Shown: positions 1 to 7,466 of the stretch, piece after piece | Position numbering within the stretch: the stretch's first letter is position 1 | Layout: each line of letters begins with the position of its first letter | Origin: Acidimicrobiaceae bacterium | GTDB lineage: Bacteria > Actinomycetota > Acidimicrobiia > Acidimicrobiales > RAAP-2 | Length of the DNA: 42,018 nt | NCBI GenBank assembly: GCA_027451285.1 | Contig: DAIDJP010000021.1 | Location: 1 to 42,018, forward strand | Direction of reading: 5' to 3' | Notes under the pieces: model-generated | What the model saw: only the letters and a program-made list of their open reading frames with translations | Database searches by the model: none | Told to the model about the DNA's origin: nothing | Position numbers and translations under genes: made by a program

Positions 1-28
1 GATAGAACACGTACGTGCCCTCGCGGCG
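1..28. repeat. 28-base exact copy of 552-579
   Basis: Bases 1-28 match 552-579 exactly, in the same orientation, and diverge at the next base. On the minus strand both copies are read in the same frame and give REGTYVFY. In the ArsR gene this is the beta-wing of the winged helix, where it belongs. In the DsrE fragment it sits exactly at the window edge. This could be an assembly join at a short shared sequence, or a real but odd duplication. Confidence 0.85.
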
Positions 29-112
29 CGACAGGGAACCCGCGAGACGCAGTCCGTTCCAGGACAGTTCGGAACCGTAGGCGGGACCGTTCAGGATGAG
101 TAGGTACTTCAT
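1..112 (-). CDS. DsrE-family protein, N-terminal fragment
   Basis: The 37 visible residues start MKYLLILNGPAYGSE and continue with SWNGLRLAGSL, the first strand and helix of small DsrE/DsrF-like proteins, which handle sulfane sulfur or act as sulfur relay partners. The gene runs off the window. Its ATG (110-112) overlaps the stop of the ArsR-rhodanese gene as ATGA, so the two are translationally coupled. A rhodanese and a DsrE protein in one operon suggest persulfide or polysulfide handling. Caution: the last visible codons (REGTYVFY) come from 28 bases that are identical to a stretch of the neighbouring regulator gene, where DsrE proteins usually read something like REGxxVxVFL. The edge may therefore be chimeric. 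Confidence 0.65.
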   Translation of the reverse strand, partial: MKYLLILNGPAYGSELSWNGLRLAGSLSRREGTYVFY

Positions 113-810
113 GGACGTCTCTCTTCTCCGTGGCTGAGGGGCAGCGCGGCGAGGCGCCATTCGGGCAAGCCGTCCGCGAGTCGCCGGGAGTCGAGTCCGG
201 CCGCGCGTAGCTTTTCGATGGCGAGGGGGGCGAGCACGCAGTAGGGGCCGCGGCAGTACGCGACGATCGTGACGTCGCGTGGTAGTCGACCGAGCTGCTC
301 GTCGAGTTGTTCGAGCGGGATCGAGAGTGCGCCGGGGATGTGTCCCGCTGCGAATTCGTCGGCCGGGCGCACGTCGAGGACCACGACGTCCCCGTGGGCG
401 CGGCGCGCGATCAGTTCGTCGCGTGTGATCGGCTCGAGGACGTCGCGAGAGCCGAAGTAGTCGCGTACGACGTGCTCGACTTCGCTGAGACGTGAGCGCG
501 ACACGTCGCGCAGCGTCGCGACGAAACGCGCCACGTCATCACTGGCGAGGCGATAGAACACGTACGTGCCCTCGCGGCGGGTCTCGACGAGGTGCGCGCG
601 GCGCAGCACCTGGAGGTGCGAGGAGGCCTTGGTCACCGAGATCGAGGCGCGTTCGGCTAGGACCTCGACGGTCACTTCGCCCTGGGCGATGAGTTCGAGC
701 AGTTCGACGCGGGTCGGATGGGCGAGGGCCTTCGCGGTGCGCGCGAACTGCTCGTAGAGCCGGTCCTTGGCCTCACGTCCGTCCACCGCACCTCCCGTTT
801 GCCGCCTCAC
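109..810 (-). CDS. ArsR-family regulator fused to a rhodanese domain
   Basis: This 233-residue protein has an ArsR winged helix (about residues 17-105; LAHPTRVELLELI, then recognition helix SVTKASSHLQVLRR and wing RREGTYVFYRL) followed by a rhodanese domain (about 125-228; VVLDVRPADEFAAGHIPGA). The rhodanese active loop is CRGPYC at Cys186-Cys191. These are the only cysteines in the protein, so any sulfur or metal sensing must go through the rhodanese loop; the HTH part has none of the paired cysteines of persulfide sensors such as SqrR or BigR. The start is GTG at 808-810. It lies 26 bases from the divergent MFS gene, which it probably controls. It is coupled by ATGA to a DsrE gene. The function as a sulfane-sulfur-responsive repressor is inferred from the fusion and the neighbours. 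Confidence 0.85.
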   Translation of the reverse strand: MRRQTGGAVDGREAKDRLYEQFARTAKALAHPTRVELLELIAQGEVTVEVLAERASISVTKASSHLQVLRRAHLVETRREGTYVFYRLASDDVARFVATLRDVSRSRLSEVEHVVRDYFGSRDVLEPITRDELIARRAHGDVVVLDVRPADEFAAGHIPGALSIPLEQLDEQLGRLPRDVTIVAYCRGPYCVLAPLAIEKLRAAGLDSRRLADGLPEWRLAALPLSHGEERRP

Positions 811-812
811 AC

Positions 813-834
813 TATTCTATTATTCTTGAGAATA
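813..834. promoter_or_regulatory. Candidate ArsR operator in a 26-base divergent intergenic region
   Basis: TATTCTTGAGAATA (821-834) is an inverted repeat with perfect 6-base arms and a 2-base spacer, preceded by a further TATTCT at 813-818. It fills the space between the GTG of the ArsR-rhodanese gene (810) and the ATG of the MFS gene (837). AT-rich dyads of this kind are typical ArsR/SmtB operators. With so little room, both transcripts are probably leaderless or nearly so, and one bound dimer could block both. Confidence 0.6.
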
Positions 835-836
835 TC

Positions 837-2117
837 ATGACACTTTCTCGTATCGGCGTGTGGCGCCGTCGTGCGTCTACCCCAAGGCCCCTTCGACTGG
901 GTCTGCGCGAGAACCTCGCCCAGTTCTCCCTGCTCGTCGGTGTGAACGCACTGGTGGGAAGCATGCTCGGCCAGGAGCGCACGGTGGTGCCCCTGATGGC
1001 GACTCGGGTCTTTCATCTGCACGCCTACAGCGCCGTCACCACCTACATCATCGCCTTCGGCCTGGTGAAGGCGGCCACGAACTTCTTCGCCGGAACTCTC
1101 TCGGAGAGGGTCGGCCGCAAACCTGTGCTCGTCGCGGGCTGGGTCGTGGCGCTGCCGATTCCCTTCCTGCTCGGGTGGGGACCCACGTGGTCCTGGATCG
1201 TGGTGGCCAACGTGCTCCTCGGCGTCAGCCAGGGCCTCACGTGGTCGACGACGGTGATCATGAAGATTGACTTGGTGGGACCGGCCCGTCGGGGACTCGC
1301 GATGGGCTTCAACGAGGCCGCCGGCTACGGCGCGGTCGCGGTGACCGCTCTGGTCACCGGAATGATCGCCGCGCACACCGGGCTGCGCCCCCAGCCCTTC
1401 TTCCTCGGTATTGCCGTCGCCGGGCTGGGCCTGGGTCTCTCGAGCGTCTTCGTGCGCGAGACCCTCCAGCACGCCCGTCACGAGGCGGCGAACCACGTGG
1501 GCGCGAGCCACCTCCACGGGGGACTCTCGACGGGTCAGATCTTTCGCCTCACCAGCTTCACCGAGCGCTCCCTCTCCTCGGTGAGCCAGGCCGGCCTCGT
1601 GAACAACCTCAACGACGGTCTCGCCTGGGGCATCTTCCCCCTCTACTTCGCCGCGGCCGGACTCTCCATCGGGCGCATCGGGGTTCTCGTCGCGCTCTAT
1701 CCGGCGGTGTGGGGCGTCGGGCAGCTCGGCGCCGGCGCCCTCTCGGATCGCTGGGGGCGCAAGTGGATGATCGCCGGTGGCATGTGGACCCAGGCGGTGG
1801 CCATCGGACTGGTCGCGATGTCGCACTCCTTCGCGCCGTGGATCGGTGCGACCGCCCTGCTCGGCGTGGGCACCGCGCTGGTCTATCCGACACTCCTCGC
1901 GGCGGTGGGCGACGTGGCGCACCCGCAGTGGCGCGGAGTGGCCGTGGGCGTCTACCGGCTCTGGCGCGACGCCGGCTTCGCGGTGGGGGCGCTGCTGGCG
2001 GGTTATCTCGCCGACCGGTTCTCGATGTCGAGCGCCATCACCGTGGTCGCCATCCTGACCGCGCTCTCCGGGGTGGTCGTCGCGCTGCGCATGCGCGAGA
2101 CCCACGTCGCGCGTTAG
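837..2117 (+). CDS. MFS transporter
   Basis: This 426-residue protein has the twelve-helix pattern of the major facilitator superfamily. The loop 2-3 signature reads GTLSERVGRKPVLVAGW, and a second-half counterpart reads GALSDRWGRKWMIAG. The substrate cannot be read from the sequence. The gene is divergent from an ArsR-rhodanese gene across 26 bases, so it is probably an efflux pump under that regulator; a sulfur-containing or metalloid substrate is a guess from the neighbours. Its stop overlaps that of the converging Gmad2 gene. Confidence 0.8.
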   Translation: MTLSRIGVWRRRASTPRPLRLGLRENLAQFSLLVGVNALVGSMLGQERTVVPLMATRVFHLHAYSAVTTYIIAFGLVKAATNFFAGTLSERVGRKPVLVAGWVVALPIPFLLGWGPTWSWIVVANVLLGVSQGLTWSTTVIMKIDLVGPARRGLAMGFNEAAGYGAVAVTALVTGMIAAHTGLRPQPFFLGIAVAGLGLGLSSVFVRETLQHARHEAANHVGASHLHGGLSTGQIFRLTSFTERSLSSVSQAGLVNNLNDGLAWGIFPLYFAAAGLSIGRIGVLVALYPAVWGVGQLGAGALSDRWGRKWMIAGGMWTQAVAIGLVAMSHSFAPWIGATALLGVGTALVYPTLLAAVGDVAHPQWRGVAVGVYRLWRDAGFAVGALLAGYLADRFSMSSAITVVAILTALSGVVVALRMRETHVAR

Positions 2118-2800
2118 ATGGCCACCCGAATGGCGGACGCCTCGAGCACCGAGCCGTCTTTCGCTGAACGGGTGTAGGCGACCAGCACGCCGTAGCGGTG
2201 CGTCGGAGCGGCGAACGTGACGGTGGTCGAGAACGGACCCATCACGCCGTTGGACCCGCCCATGGCCGTGCCGCTCACCATCGGTTCCGCGACGTCGTCT
2301 TGGTAGAGCGAGTAGTTGATGACGGCTTCAAAGGCTGTGGACTGGCCGGTGAGCGTCAGTGGAGACGACACGGTGTCGAGCGCGTGGGGGAGTGTGATGT
2401 TCACCGCCGCGCAGGCCGAGCCCAGCACCCACCAGGAGTTGTCGCTCGTGAGCTGGCGCACGAGCACGGTCGTCACGGGGCCGTTCGCGGTGGTGACGAT
2501 GGGCACCTCGCCCGAGCGCGTGTCGCCCCGCTGGAAGGCGCGCGCCACCGGTGAGGTCATGTGCAGGACCGACGTGGCGAAGCCCAGCGCGGCGGCCGTC
2601 GGGGTGGCGTAGCGGATTGTGCTCGACGACGTGGGCCAGGTGGCGACCCAGGTCGGATCGAGAGTCGTCGTCGTGGTCGTGGCCGGCGGACTCGTCGTCG
2701 TGGTGGTGGTCGTCGAGTGGACCAGGTACCCGGCCGCGAACGCCGCTACCGCGACCACTACGACAACGACGAGGGTGGAGAGCCACCGACGTGAGCCCAT
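2114..2800 (-). CDS. Membrane-anchored Gmad2-domain protein
   Basis: This 228-residue protein starts MGSRRWLSTL with a single N-terminal membrane helix, then a Thr-rich linker (two poly-Thr runs around SPPA) and an outward-facing part. Residues about 135-228 resemble the Gmad2 immunoglobulin-like domain known from spore-germination-type proteins: a PHALDTVSSPLTLTG strand pair, FEAVINYSLY and GPFSTTVTF. I chose the ATG at 2800 because it places the signal anchor at the N-terminus; the frame is open well upstream but reads as unlikely protein. It has no catalytic motif and is probably a cell-surface binding or structural protein. Its stop overlaps the MFS stop by three bases (convergent). Confidence 0.7.
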   Translation of the reverse strand: MGSRRWLSTLVVVVVVAVAAFAAGYLVHSTTTTTTTSPPATTTTTTLDPTWVATWPTSSSTIRYATPTAAALGFATSVLHMTSPVARAFQRGDTRSGEVPIVTTANGPVTTVLVRQLTSDNSWWVLGSACAAVNITLPHALDTVSSPLTLTGQSTAFEAVINYSLYQDDVAEPMVSGTAMGGSNGVMGPFSTTVTFAAPTHRYGVLVAYTRSAKDGSVLEASAIRVAI

Positions 2801-2899
2801 AACCGCACCATAGGTCTGGGGGTTCCACTCGTCCAATTGAGTCCAATGTGTGGATCTAGCGTCGACCTCGTGGAGAGTTCGTTCACCGAGGCAGACATT

Positions 2900-3571
2900 G
2901 TGACATCGAGAGACGTCGATCCCTTCGACGTCGAGGCCGCGCGCTACGACGCGTGGTACGACACGCCGAGCGGGCGGGCGACGTTCGACGTCGAGGTTGC
3001 GGCCCTGGCGCCCCTGTGGCCGAGCGCGCGCCCAAACCTCGAGGTCGGCGTTGGAACAGGTCGCTTCGCACGGGCGCTCGGCGTTGAGTACGGGATCGAT
3101 CCCGCTGTCGGCGCGCTGGCGTTGGCCGCACCCCGCGGGGTTCACGTGGTCGCGGGTCGGGCCGAGGAGATGCCCTTTGCCACGGGCCGCTTCGCCGCGG
3201 TCCTCTTCGTGGTGAGCCTGTGCTTCGTCGCCGATCCCGAGCGGGCCCTCCTCGAGGCCCGTCGCGTGCTCGCCCCGGGGGGTCGAGTCGTCGTGGGCAC
3301 AGTGCCGCGCGACAGCGACCTGGGAGAGCGCTACGCGCGCCTCGCGCGCGAGGGCCACGCGTTCTACTCGCACGCAACCATTCTGAGCGTCGCCGATCAC
3401 GTGGGCCTACTCGAGAGAGCCGGATTCGCCATCGTGGGCGCACGCTCGGCGCTCGTGGCGGGTCACGCCGCGCTGGATTCGCCCTCCCAGGAGGGGATCG
3501 TGCCCGGGGCGGGCTTTGTCGCTCTCGCCGGCGAAGCGCCACGTTCCGGGGGACAACGGGTCGGCGAGTAG
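2900..3571 (+). CDS. SAM-dependent class I methyltransferase
   Basis: This 223-residue protein is read from GTG 2900, which has GAGG eight bases upstream. An open frame continues to 2837, but that part lacks homologous character. The Rossmann SAM-binding motif I is LEVGVGTGRFA; the later motifs read YGIDPA, AEEMPFATGRFAAVLF and ALLEARRVLAPGGRVVVGTV, typical of the UbiE/MenG-like Methyltransf_11 group. The substrate is unknown. It is followed after nine bases by the sulfotransferase gene, so it may act in the same tailoring step. Confidence 0.8.
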   Translation: MTSRDVDPFDVEAARYDAWYDTPSGRATFDVEVAALAPLWPSARPNLEVGVGTGRFARALGVEYGIDPAVGALALAAPRGVHVVAGRAEEMPFATGRFAAVLFVVSLCFVADPERALLEARRVLAPGGRVVVGTVPRDSDLGERYARLAREGHAFYSHATILSVADHVGLLERAGFAIVGARSALVAGHAALDSPSQEGIVPGAGFVALAGEAPRSGGQRVGE

Positions 3572-3580
3572 TTTTCCTGC

Positions 3581-4582
3581 GTGGGAGTTTTGGTCATCGG
3601 CATGCATCGCTCGGGCACGTCGGCGCTCGCCGGCGCGCTCGTTGGACTGGGTCTCGACGCCGGGGTCGCCTCGAGCCTCATGGCGCCCGACGAGGGCAAC
3701 CCCGAGGGTTACTTCGAGCAGTGGCCCATCGTCGAGTTCGACGAGGAGATCCTGCTGCGCCTCGGGGGACGCTGGGACAGCCCCCCCGTGCTGCCCGCGA
3801 ACTGGATCAGCGACGACGACCGAGCTCGTGCGGCCGAGCTCTACAGCACTCTCTATTCGAGCGAGAACTACGTCATGAAGGACCCGCGAGTCTCTCTCTT
3901 GCTGGATCTGTGGCGCGAGAGCGCCCCGCGCGTGCCGAGCGCGGTCTTCATCGTTCGCGACCCGATGCAGGTCGCCTGGTCGCTCGCCAAGCGCGATCAG
4001 ATTCCCGTCTCGACGGGCCTCGCCCTCTGGTCGGCCTTCAACCGCGCGGCGCTCGAGGGCATGGCCGGTCTGCGCGTGCACGTGTGTTCCTACGAGGACC
4101 TCGTGGAGCGCCCCGGCGAGGTCCTCCCCGGACTCGCCGCGAGTCTGTCGGCGTGGGGCGAGCTGCCCGAGGACGCCGACGTCGCCAGCGCGCTGGCGCG
4201 GATCAACCCTCAGCTTCGCCGCAACGTCGCTCCCGTGAGCGAGGATCGCCGTCTGGAGCCGCCCGAGGAGATCCTCGCCCTGGCGAGCTACCTCGCCGGA
4301 CTCGCCGGACGTCACGACGATTTTCGCGCCGCGGCGCCCGCGCCCGGCTGGTGGGAGGCCGCCCTGCTCGAGGAGCGCCGCCTCCTCGTGGCCGAGCTGA
4401 CCCGCGAGGTGAATCGCCTCGAGGCCATCGTGACCGAACTCGTGGGCGAAATCGGGGCGCTCCGCGCCCAATCCGAGGAGCTGCGCGGGGATCTCGACGC
4501 GGCGACCGCCGCCCTCGAGCACCTGCGAAACGTGGCACCGGTGCGCGCGATGCGCGCCCTCGGTCGTGTCGTGGGTCGCTAG
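3581..4582 (+). CDS. PAPS-dependent sulfotransferase family protein
   Basis: This 333-residue protein has the 5'-phosphosulfate-binding loop GMHRSGTS (residues 7-14), KDPR (100-103) and the 3'-phosphate-binding strand and helix VFIVRDPMQVAWSL (about 122-135), the order found in sulfotransferases. The start is GTG 3581. Residues about 265-325 form a predicted coiled coil rich in Glu, Leu and Ala, which could mediate oligomerisation or hold a glycan or membrane partner. An APS kinase gene follows 18 bases downstream and would supply PAPS. The acceptor (glycan, lipid or small molecule) cannot be told. Confidence 0.75.
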   Translation: MGVLVIGMHRSGTSALAGALVGLGLDAGVASSLMAPDEGNPEGYFEQWPIVEFDEEILLRLGGRWDSPPVLPANWISDDDRARAAELYSTLYSSENYVMKDPRVSLLLDLWRESAPRVPSAVFIVRDPMQVAWSLAKRDQIPVSTGLALWSAFNRAALEGMAGLRVHVCSYEDLVERPGEVLPGLAASLSAWGELPEDADVASALARINPQLRRNVAPVSEDRRLEPPEEILALASYLAGLAGRHDDFRAAAPAPGWWEAALLEERRLLVAELTREVNRLEAIVTELVGEIGALRAQSEELRGDLDAATAALEHLRNVAPVRAMRALGRVVGR

Positions 4583-4600
4583 GTCTTCTACACTTCCCCT

Positions 4601-5176
4601 GTGCCGCGGACGATGACCGAGCCCTCCGTCCCCAGCGCGGGCTACGTCGTCTGGTTCACCGGTCTCTCCGGGGCGGGCAAGTCGACGATCGCCTCCGTGC
4701 TCGAGAAACGTCTGCGCGCGCGCGACGTGCTCGTCTACAACCTCGACGGCGACGACGTGCGCCGCGGCCTGAACCGTGACCTGGGATATACCGACGCCGA
4801 CCGCGTCGAGAGCATCCGGCGCATTAGCGAGGTCACCCGTCTGATGGTCAACGCCGGCCTCGTCGTGATCGTCGCGGCGATCTCGCCCTTCCGCGAGGGT
4901 CGCCAGAACGCGCGCGACCTCTTCGCCCCGGGGACCTTCATCGAGGTCCACGTCGACACGCCCCTCGAGGTCGCCGAGGCCCGCGACACCAAGGGTCTCT
5001 ATCGCGCCGCTCGCGAGGGGCGGCTGGCGAACTTCACGGGCATCGACTCGCCCTACGAGGCACCCCTCGCCCCGGAGGTGCGCGTCGCCTCGGGCACCAC
5101 GCCCGACGCGGCGGCCGAGGCCATCCTCGCGGTCGTGGCCTCACGCGGCCTGCGCGGCCCTACAGTGAGGCCATGA
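4601..5176 (+). CDS. cysC: Adenylylsulfate (APS) kinase
   Basis: This 191-residue enzyme phosphorylates APS to PAPS. The P-loop GLSGAGKST lies at residues 21-29, followed by the family motifs [43 protein letters not shown] and the lid region [10 protein letters not shown] with [10 protein letters not shown]. Length is normal for a stand-alone CysC. The start is GTG 4601 or, less likely, ATG 4613. No ATP sulfurylase (CysD/CysN or Sat) is in the window, so the gene seems placed here to feed the adjacent sulfotransferase. Its stop overlaps the next ArsR start as ATGA. Confidence 0.93.
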   Translation: MPRTMTEPSVPSAGYVVWFTGLSGAGKSTIASVLEKRLRARDVLVYNLDGDDVRRGLNRDLGYTDADRVESIRRISEVTRLMVNAGLVVIVAAISPFREGRQNARDLFAPGTFIEVHVDTPLEVAEARDTKGLYRAAREGRLANFTGIDSPYEAPLAPEVRVASGTTPDAAAEAILAVVASRGLRGPTVRP

Positions 5177-5493
5177 TGTCTCGCGAGGTGGCCGACTGCG
5201 TGGATCCCGCCGCCGTCGCGGTACCGCTCGACGACGAGCGCCTGGCGATGATGGCCAAGGCGGTGGGCCATCCCGTGCGCGTGAAGATCCTGCGATTGCT
5301 CGCCGAGCGCACGACGTGCGTCAGCGGCGACCTCGCGGCCGAGTTCCCGCTCGCTCAGTCCACGGTCTCCGAGCACCTTCGCGTGCTGCGCGACGCCGGC
5401 TTGATTCAGGGCGAGATCGAGGGCGCGCGCGTCTCCTACTGCGTGAACGCGCTCGCCCTGGCGGCTCTCAGCGAGGCGCTGGGCGCGTTGTAG
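5173..5493 (+). CDS. arsR: ArsR-family arsenic-type repressor
   Basis: This 106-residue winged-helix protein reads [19 protein letters not shown], then [19 protein letters not shown] (recognition helix) and [11 protein letters not shown] (wing). Cysteines are at 9, 49 and 90. They do not form the classic ELCVCDL pair of enterobacterial ArsR, so the arsenite site must be built differently. It heads the operon with a DsrE-like protein, Acr3 and ArsC, which fixes its likely role as arsenite-responsive repressor. ATG 5173 overlaps the cysC stop; ATG 5176 is also possible. Confidence 0.85.
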   Translation: MMSREVADCVDPAAVAVPLDDERLAMMAKAVGHPVRVKILRLLAERTTCVSGDLAAEFPLAQSTVSEHLRVLRDAGLIQGEIEGARVSYCVNALALAALSEALGAL

Positions 5494-5502
5494 GCATCGT
5501 TT

Positions 5503-5534
5503 CGGCTATCGTCGAATTACGATGAAGTAAGCCG
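5503..5534 (+). promoter_or_regulatory. Candidate ArsR operator before the arsenic genes
   Basis: ATCGTCGAATTACGAT (5508-5523) is an inverted repeat with 5-base arms and a 6-base spacer, comparable in layout to ATCAA-N6-TTGAT ArsR operators. Outer CGGCT (5503-5507) and AGCCG (5530-5534) extend the dyad. Another ATCGT lies at 5496-5500. It sits between arsR and the DsrE-like gene, where it could govern the downstream genes, and TACGAT could serve as a -10 box. A strong ribosome binding site (GAGGAGACGGAG) follows. Confidence 0.5.
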
Positions 5535-5547
5535 AGAGGAGACGGAG

Positions 5548-5904
5548 ATGGCCAAGACCGCGGTGCTGATCTTTCACGACGACGACGCGTCCCTGCGCGT
5601 GGGCGCGAGCGTGAGCGAGCGCATGCGCCAGGTCGCGCCCGACGCCGGCGTGGAGATCGAGGTCTTCGTCTTCGGCCCGGCCCAGGCGGTCCTCTCCGCC
5701 CACGAGGACGGCGAGACCCGCGAGGCCTTTCGCGAGGCCGTCGACGATCTGATCGGCCACGGCGTCGTGGTGGGCGCGTGCGTAAACGTGGCGCGCGCCA
5801 ACGACGCCGAGGAGGCACTCACCGCTCGAGGGCTGCGCCTCGACTTCGCGCGCGACGTGTTCCTGCGCTGGGGTCACGAGGGCGCCGCGGTCCTGAGCTT
5901 CTAG
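5548..5904 (+). CDS. DsrE/DsrF-like small protein in the arsenic operon
   Basis: This 118-residue soluble protein starts MAKTAVLIFHDDDASLRVG and continues IEVFVFGPAQAVL, DLIGHGVVVGACVNVARAN and FLRWGHEGAAVLSF. The strand-helix order and the GVVVGACVN loop match DsrE-family sulfur-relay or peroxiredoxin-like proteins. Cys at about 75 (GACVN) is the only cysteine and sits where DsrE-family proteins carry their reactive cysteine. It is encoded between arsR and acr3 with four bases to acr3, so it probably acts with arsenic resistance, perhaps in thiol or thioarsenic chemistry; that role is inference. Confidence 0.65.
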   Translation: MAKTAVLIFHDDDASLRVGASVSERMRQVAPDAGVEIEVFVFGPAQAVLSAHEDGETREAFREAVDDLIGHGVVVGACVNVARANDAEEALTARGLRLDFARDVFLRWGHEGAAVLSF

Positions 5905-5907
5905 GCC

Positions 5908-6990
5908 GTGGCGAGCACCACGACCCTCGAGGCCCCGATCGCGCGGCGCCTGTCGTTCCTCGATCGGTACCTGCCGGTGTGGATCCTCGCGGCCATGGCT
6001 CTGGGTCTGATCCTCGGGCGCGCCGTGCCGCGGCTCAATTCGGCGATCTCGGCCGTCCAGGTCACTCAGGGCACGTCGCTGCCGATTTTCATCGGCCTTC
6101 TCGTGATGATGTACCCGGTGCTCGCTCGGGTGCGCTACGACCGCGTGGGCGTGGTCGCGCGCGATCCGCGACTCCTGGTGTCCTCGCTGATCTTCAACTG
6201 GCTGCTGGGTCCGGCGGTGATGTTCGCCCTGGCCTGGGTCTTCCTCGCCGACGTGCCGACCTATCGGACCGGCCTGATCATCGTGGGACTGGCCCGCTGC
6301 ATCGCGATGGTGCTGATCTGGAACGACCTCTCGGGGGGCGACCGCGAGGCCGGCGCCGTGCTGGTGGCCATCAACTCGCTCTTTCAGGTGGTGGCCTTCG
6401 CCGCGCTGGGCTACTTCTACCTCGAGGTCCTCCCCGGCTGGCTCGGACTGGCCACGACCAATCTGCACCTGTCGATGGGCCGCATCGCCGCCTCGGTGCT
6501 GATCTATCTGGGCGTACCGTTGGTGGCCGGCTATCTCACGCGCACCCTGGGCGAGCGCTGGCGCGGTCGCGAGTTCTACGAGAGCCGCGTCCTGGCGCGC
6601 CTGGGCCCCTTCGCCTTGTACGGGCTGCTCTTTACCATCGTCGTGCTCTTCTCCCTGCAGGGACACACGATCACCTCGCATCCCGGCGACGTCGCGCGCA
6701 TCGCGCTGCCGCTGCTGTGCTACTTCGCGATCATGTGGACCAGTGCCTTCGTCACGGGCCGCGCCCTTCAACTGGGGTACGCGCGCAGCGCGACCCTGGC
6801 CTTTACCGCCGCGGGCAACAACTTCGAGCTGGCCATCGCCGTGGCGATTGGTGTCTTCGGCGTCACCAGCGGCGAGGCGCTCGCCGGCGTGGTCGGACCC
6901 TTGATTGAGGTGCCGGTGCTCGTCGGACTCGTCTACGTCTCGCTGTGGGCGCGGCGCTTCTTCGTCGAACCAGGAGGCACTCGTGGCTGA
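5908..6990 (+). CDS. acr3: Arsenite efflux permease, Acr3 type
   Basis: This 360-residue, about ten-helix protein of the BASS superfamily exports arsenite. Family marks are FIGLLVMMYPVLARVRY in helix 2-3, FNWLLGPAVMFALAW, the conserved cysteine segment GLARCIAMVLIWNDLSGGD and the late AFTAAGNNFELAIAVAIGVFG. Start GTG 5908 follows the previous stop by three bases. The end overlaps the arsC start by eight bases. Confidence 0.95.
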   Translation: MASTTTLEAPIARRLSFLDRYLPVWILAAMALGLILGRAVPRLNSAISAVQVTQGTSLPIFIGLLVMMYPVLARVRYDRVGVVARDPRLLVSSLIFNWLLGPAVMFALAWVFLADVPTYRTGLIIVGLARCIAMVLIWNDLSGGDREAGAVLVAINSLFQVVAFAALGYFYLEVLPGWLGLATTNLHLSMGRIAASVLIYLGVPLVAGYLTRTLGERWRGREFYESRVLARLGPFALYGLLFTIVVLFSLQGHTITSHPGDVARIALPLLCYFAIMWTSAFVTGRALQLGYARSATLAFTAAGNNFELAIAVAIGVFGVTSGEALAGVVGPLIEVPVLVGLVYVSLWARRFFVEPGGTRG

Positions 6991-7396
6991 CAAGCCGGTC
7001 GTTCTCTTCGTCTGCGTGCACAACGCCGGTCGCAGCCTGGCCGGGCGGGTCCTGCTCGATCACTACGGCGCCGGTCGCGTCGAGGTCTACAGCGCGGGAT
7101 CCGAGCCCGGCGACTCGCTCAACCCTTCGGTGGTCGCGCTCCTAGAAGAGAAGGGCCTCGACGTGTCGCGCGAGTTCCCTAAGATCCTCACGAACGACCT
7201 GGCCCGCGAGGCCGACGTCGTGATCACGATGGGCTGCGGGGACGCGTGCCCCTTCTTTCCGGGCACGCGCTATCTCGACTGGGAGTTGGATGACCCGGCG
7301 GGACTCTCGGTGGACGAGGTGCGACCCATCGTCGATGAGATCGACCGGCGCGTGCGCGACCTCCTCGCCGAGATGGGTCTCTCAGTACCCGGCTGA
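6983..7396 (+). CDS. arsC: Arsenate reductase, low-molecular-weight phosphatase type
   Basis: This 137-residue enzyme reduces arsenate to arsenite for Acr3. The anion-binding loop is Cys11-VHNAG-Arg17-Ser18. Relay cysteines are Cys85 and Cys89 (MGCGDACPFFPG), as in thioredoxin-linked ArsC, and the Asp-Pro of DWELDDPAG matches the general acid of the fold. Start GTG 6983 has AGGAGG at 6972-6977, which decides it over upstream in-frame ATGs. Whether it couples to thioredoxin or mycoredoxin cannot be told. Confidence 0.93.
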   Translation: MADKPVVLFVCVHNAGRSLAGRVLLDHYGAGRVEVYSAGSEPGDSLNPSVVALLEEKGLDVSREFPKILTNDLAREADVVITMGCGDACPFFPGTRYLDWELDDPAGLSVDEVRPIVDEIDRRVRDLLAEMGLSVPG

Positions 7397-7466
7397 GGAG
7401 GCGACGACGGGTTGGTGCCGTGGCCGCACATTGCGTGTCGCGCGGTGCGGCGTGAGCAGACGGCTC

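Noticed and set aside
807..2105. Minus-strand frame of 432 codons over the MFS gene
   Set aside because: It is antisense to a clear twelve-helix transporter and its product is His/Arg/Glu-rich with no motif, a typical shadow in GC-rich DNA.
2640..2740. CGTCGT-rich run as a repeat element
   Set aside because: It simply encodes the poly-Thr linker and hydrophobic Val run of the Gmad2 protein.
3407..4951. Minus-strand frame of 514 codons over sulfotransferase and cysC
   Set aside because: It spans two genes with firm motifs on the plus strand and has no domain of its own.
5506..7023. Minus-strand frame of 505 codons over the arsenic operon
   Set aside because: It lies opposite Acr3 and the DsrE-like gene; its composition is Gln/His/Arg/Glu-rich and low in hydrophobic order.
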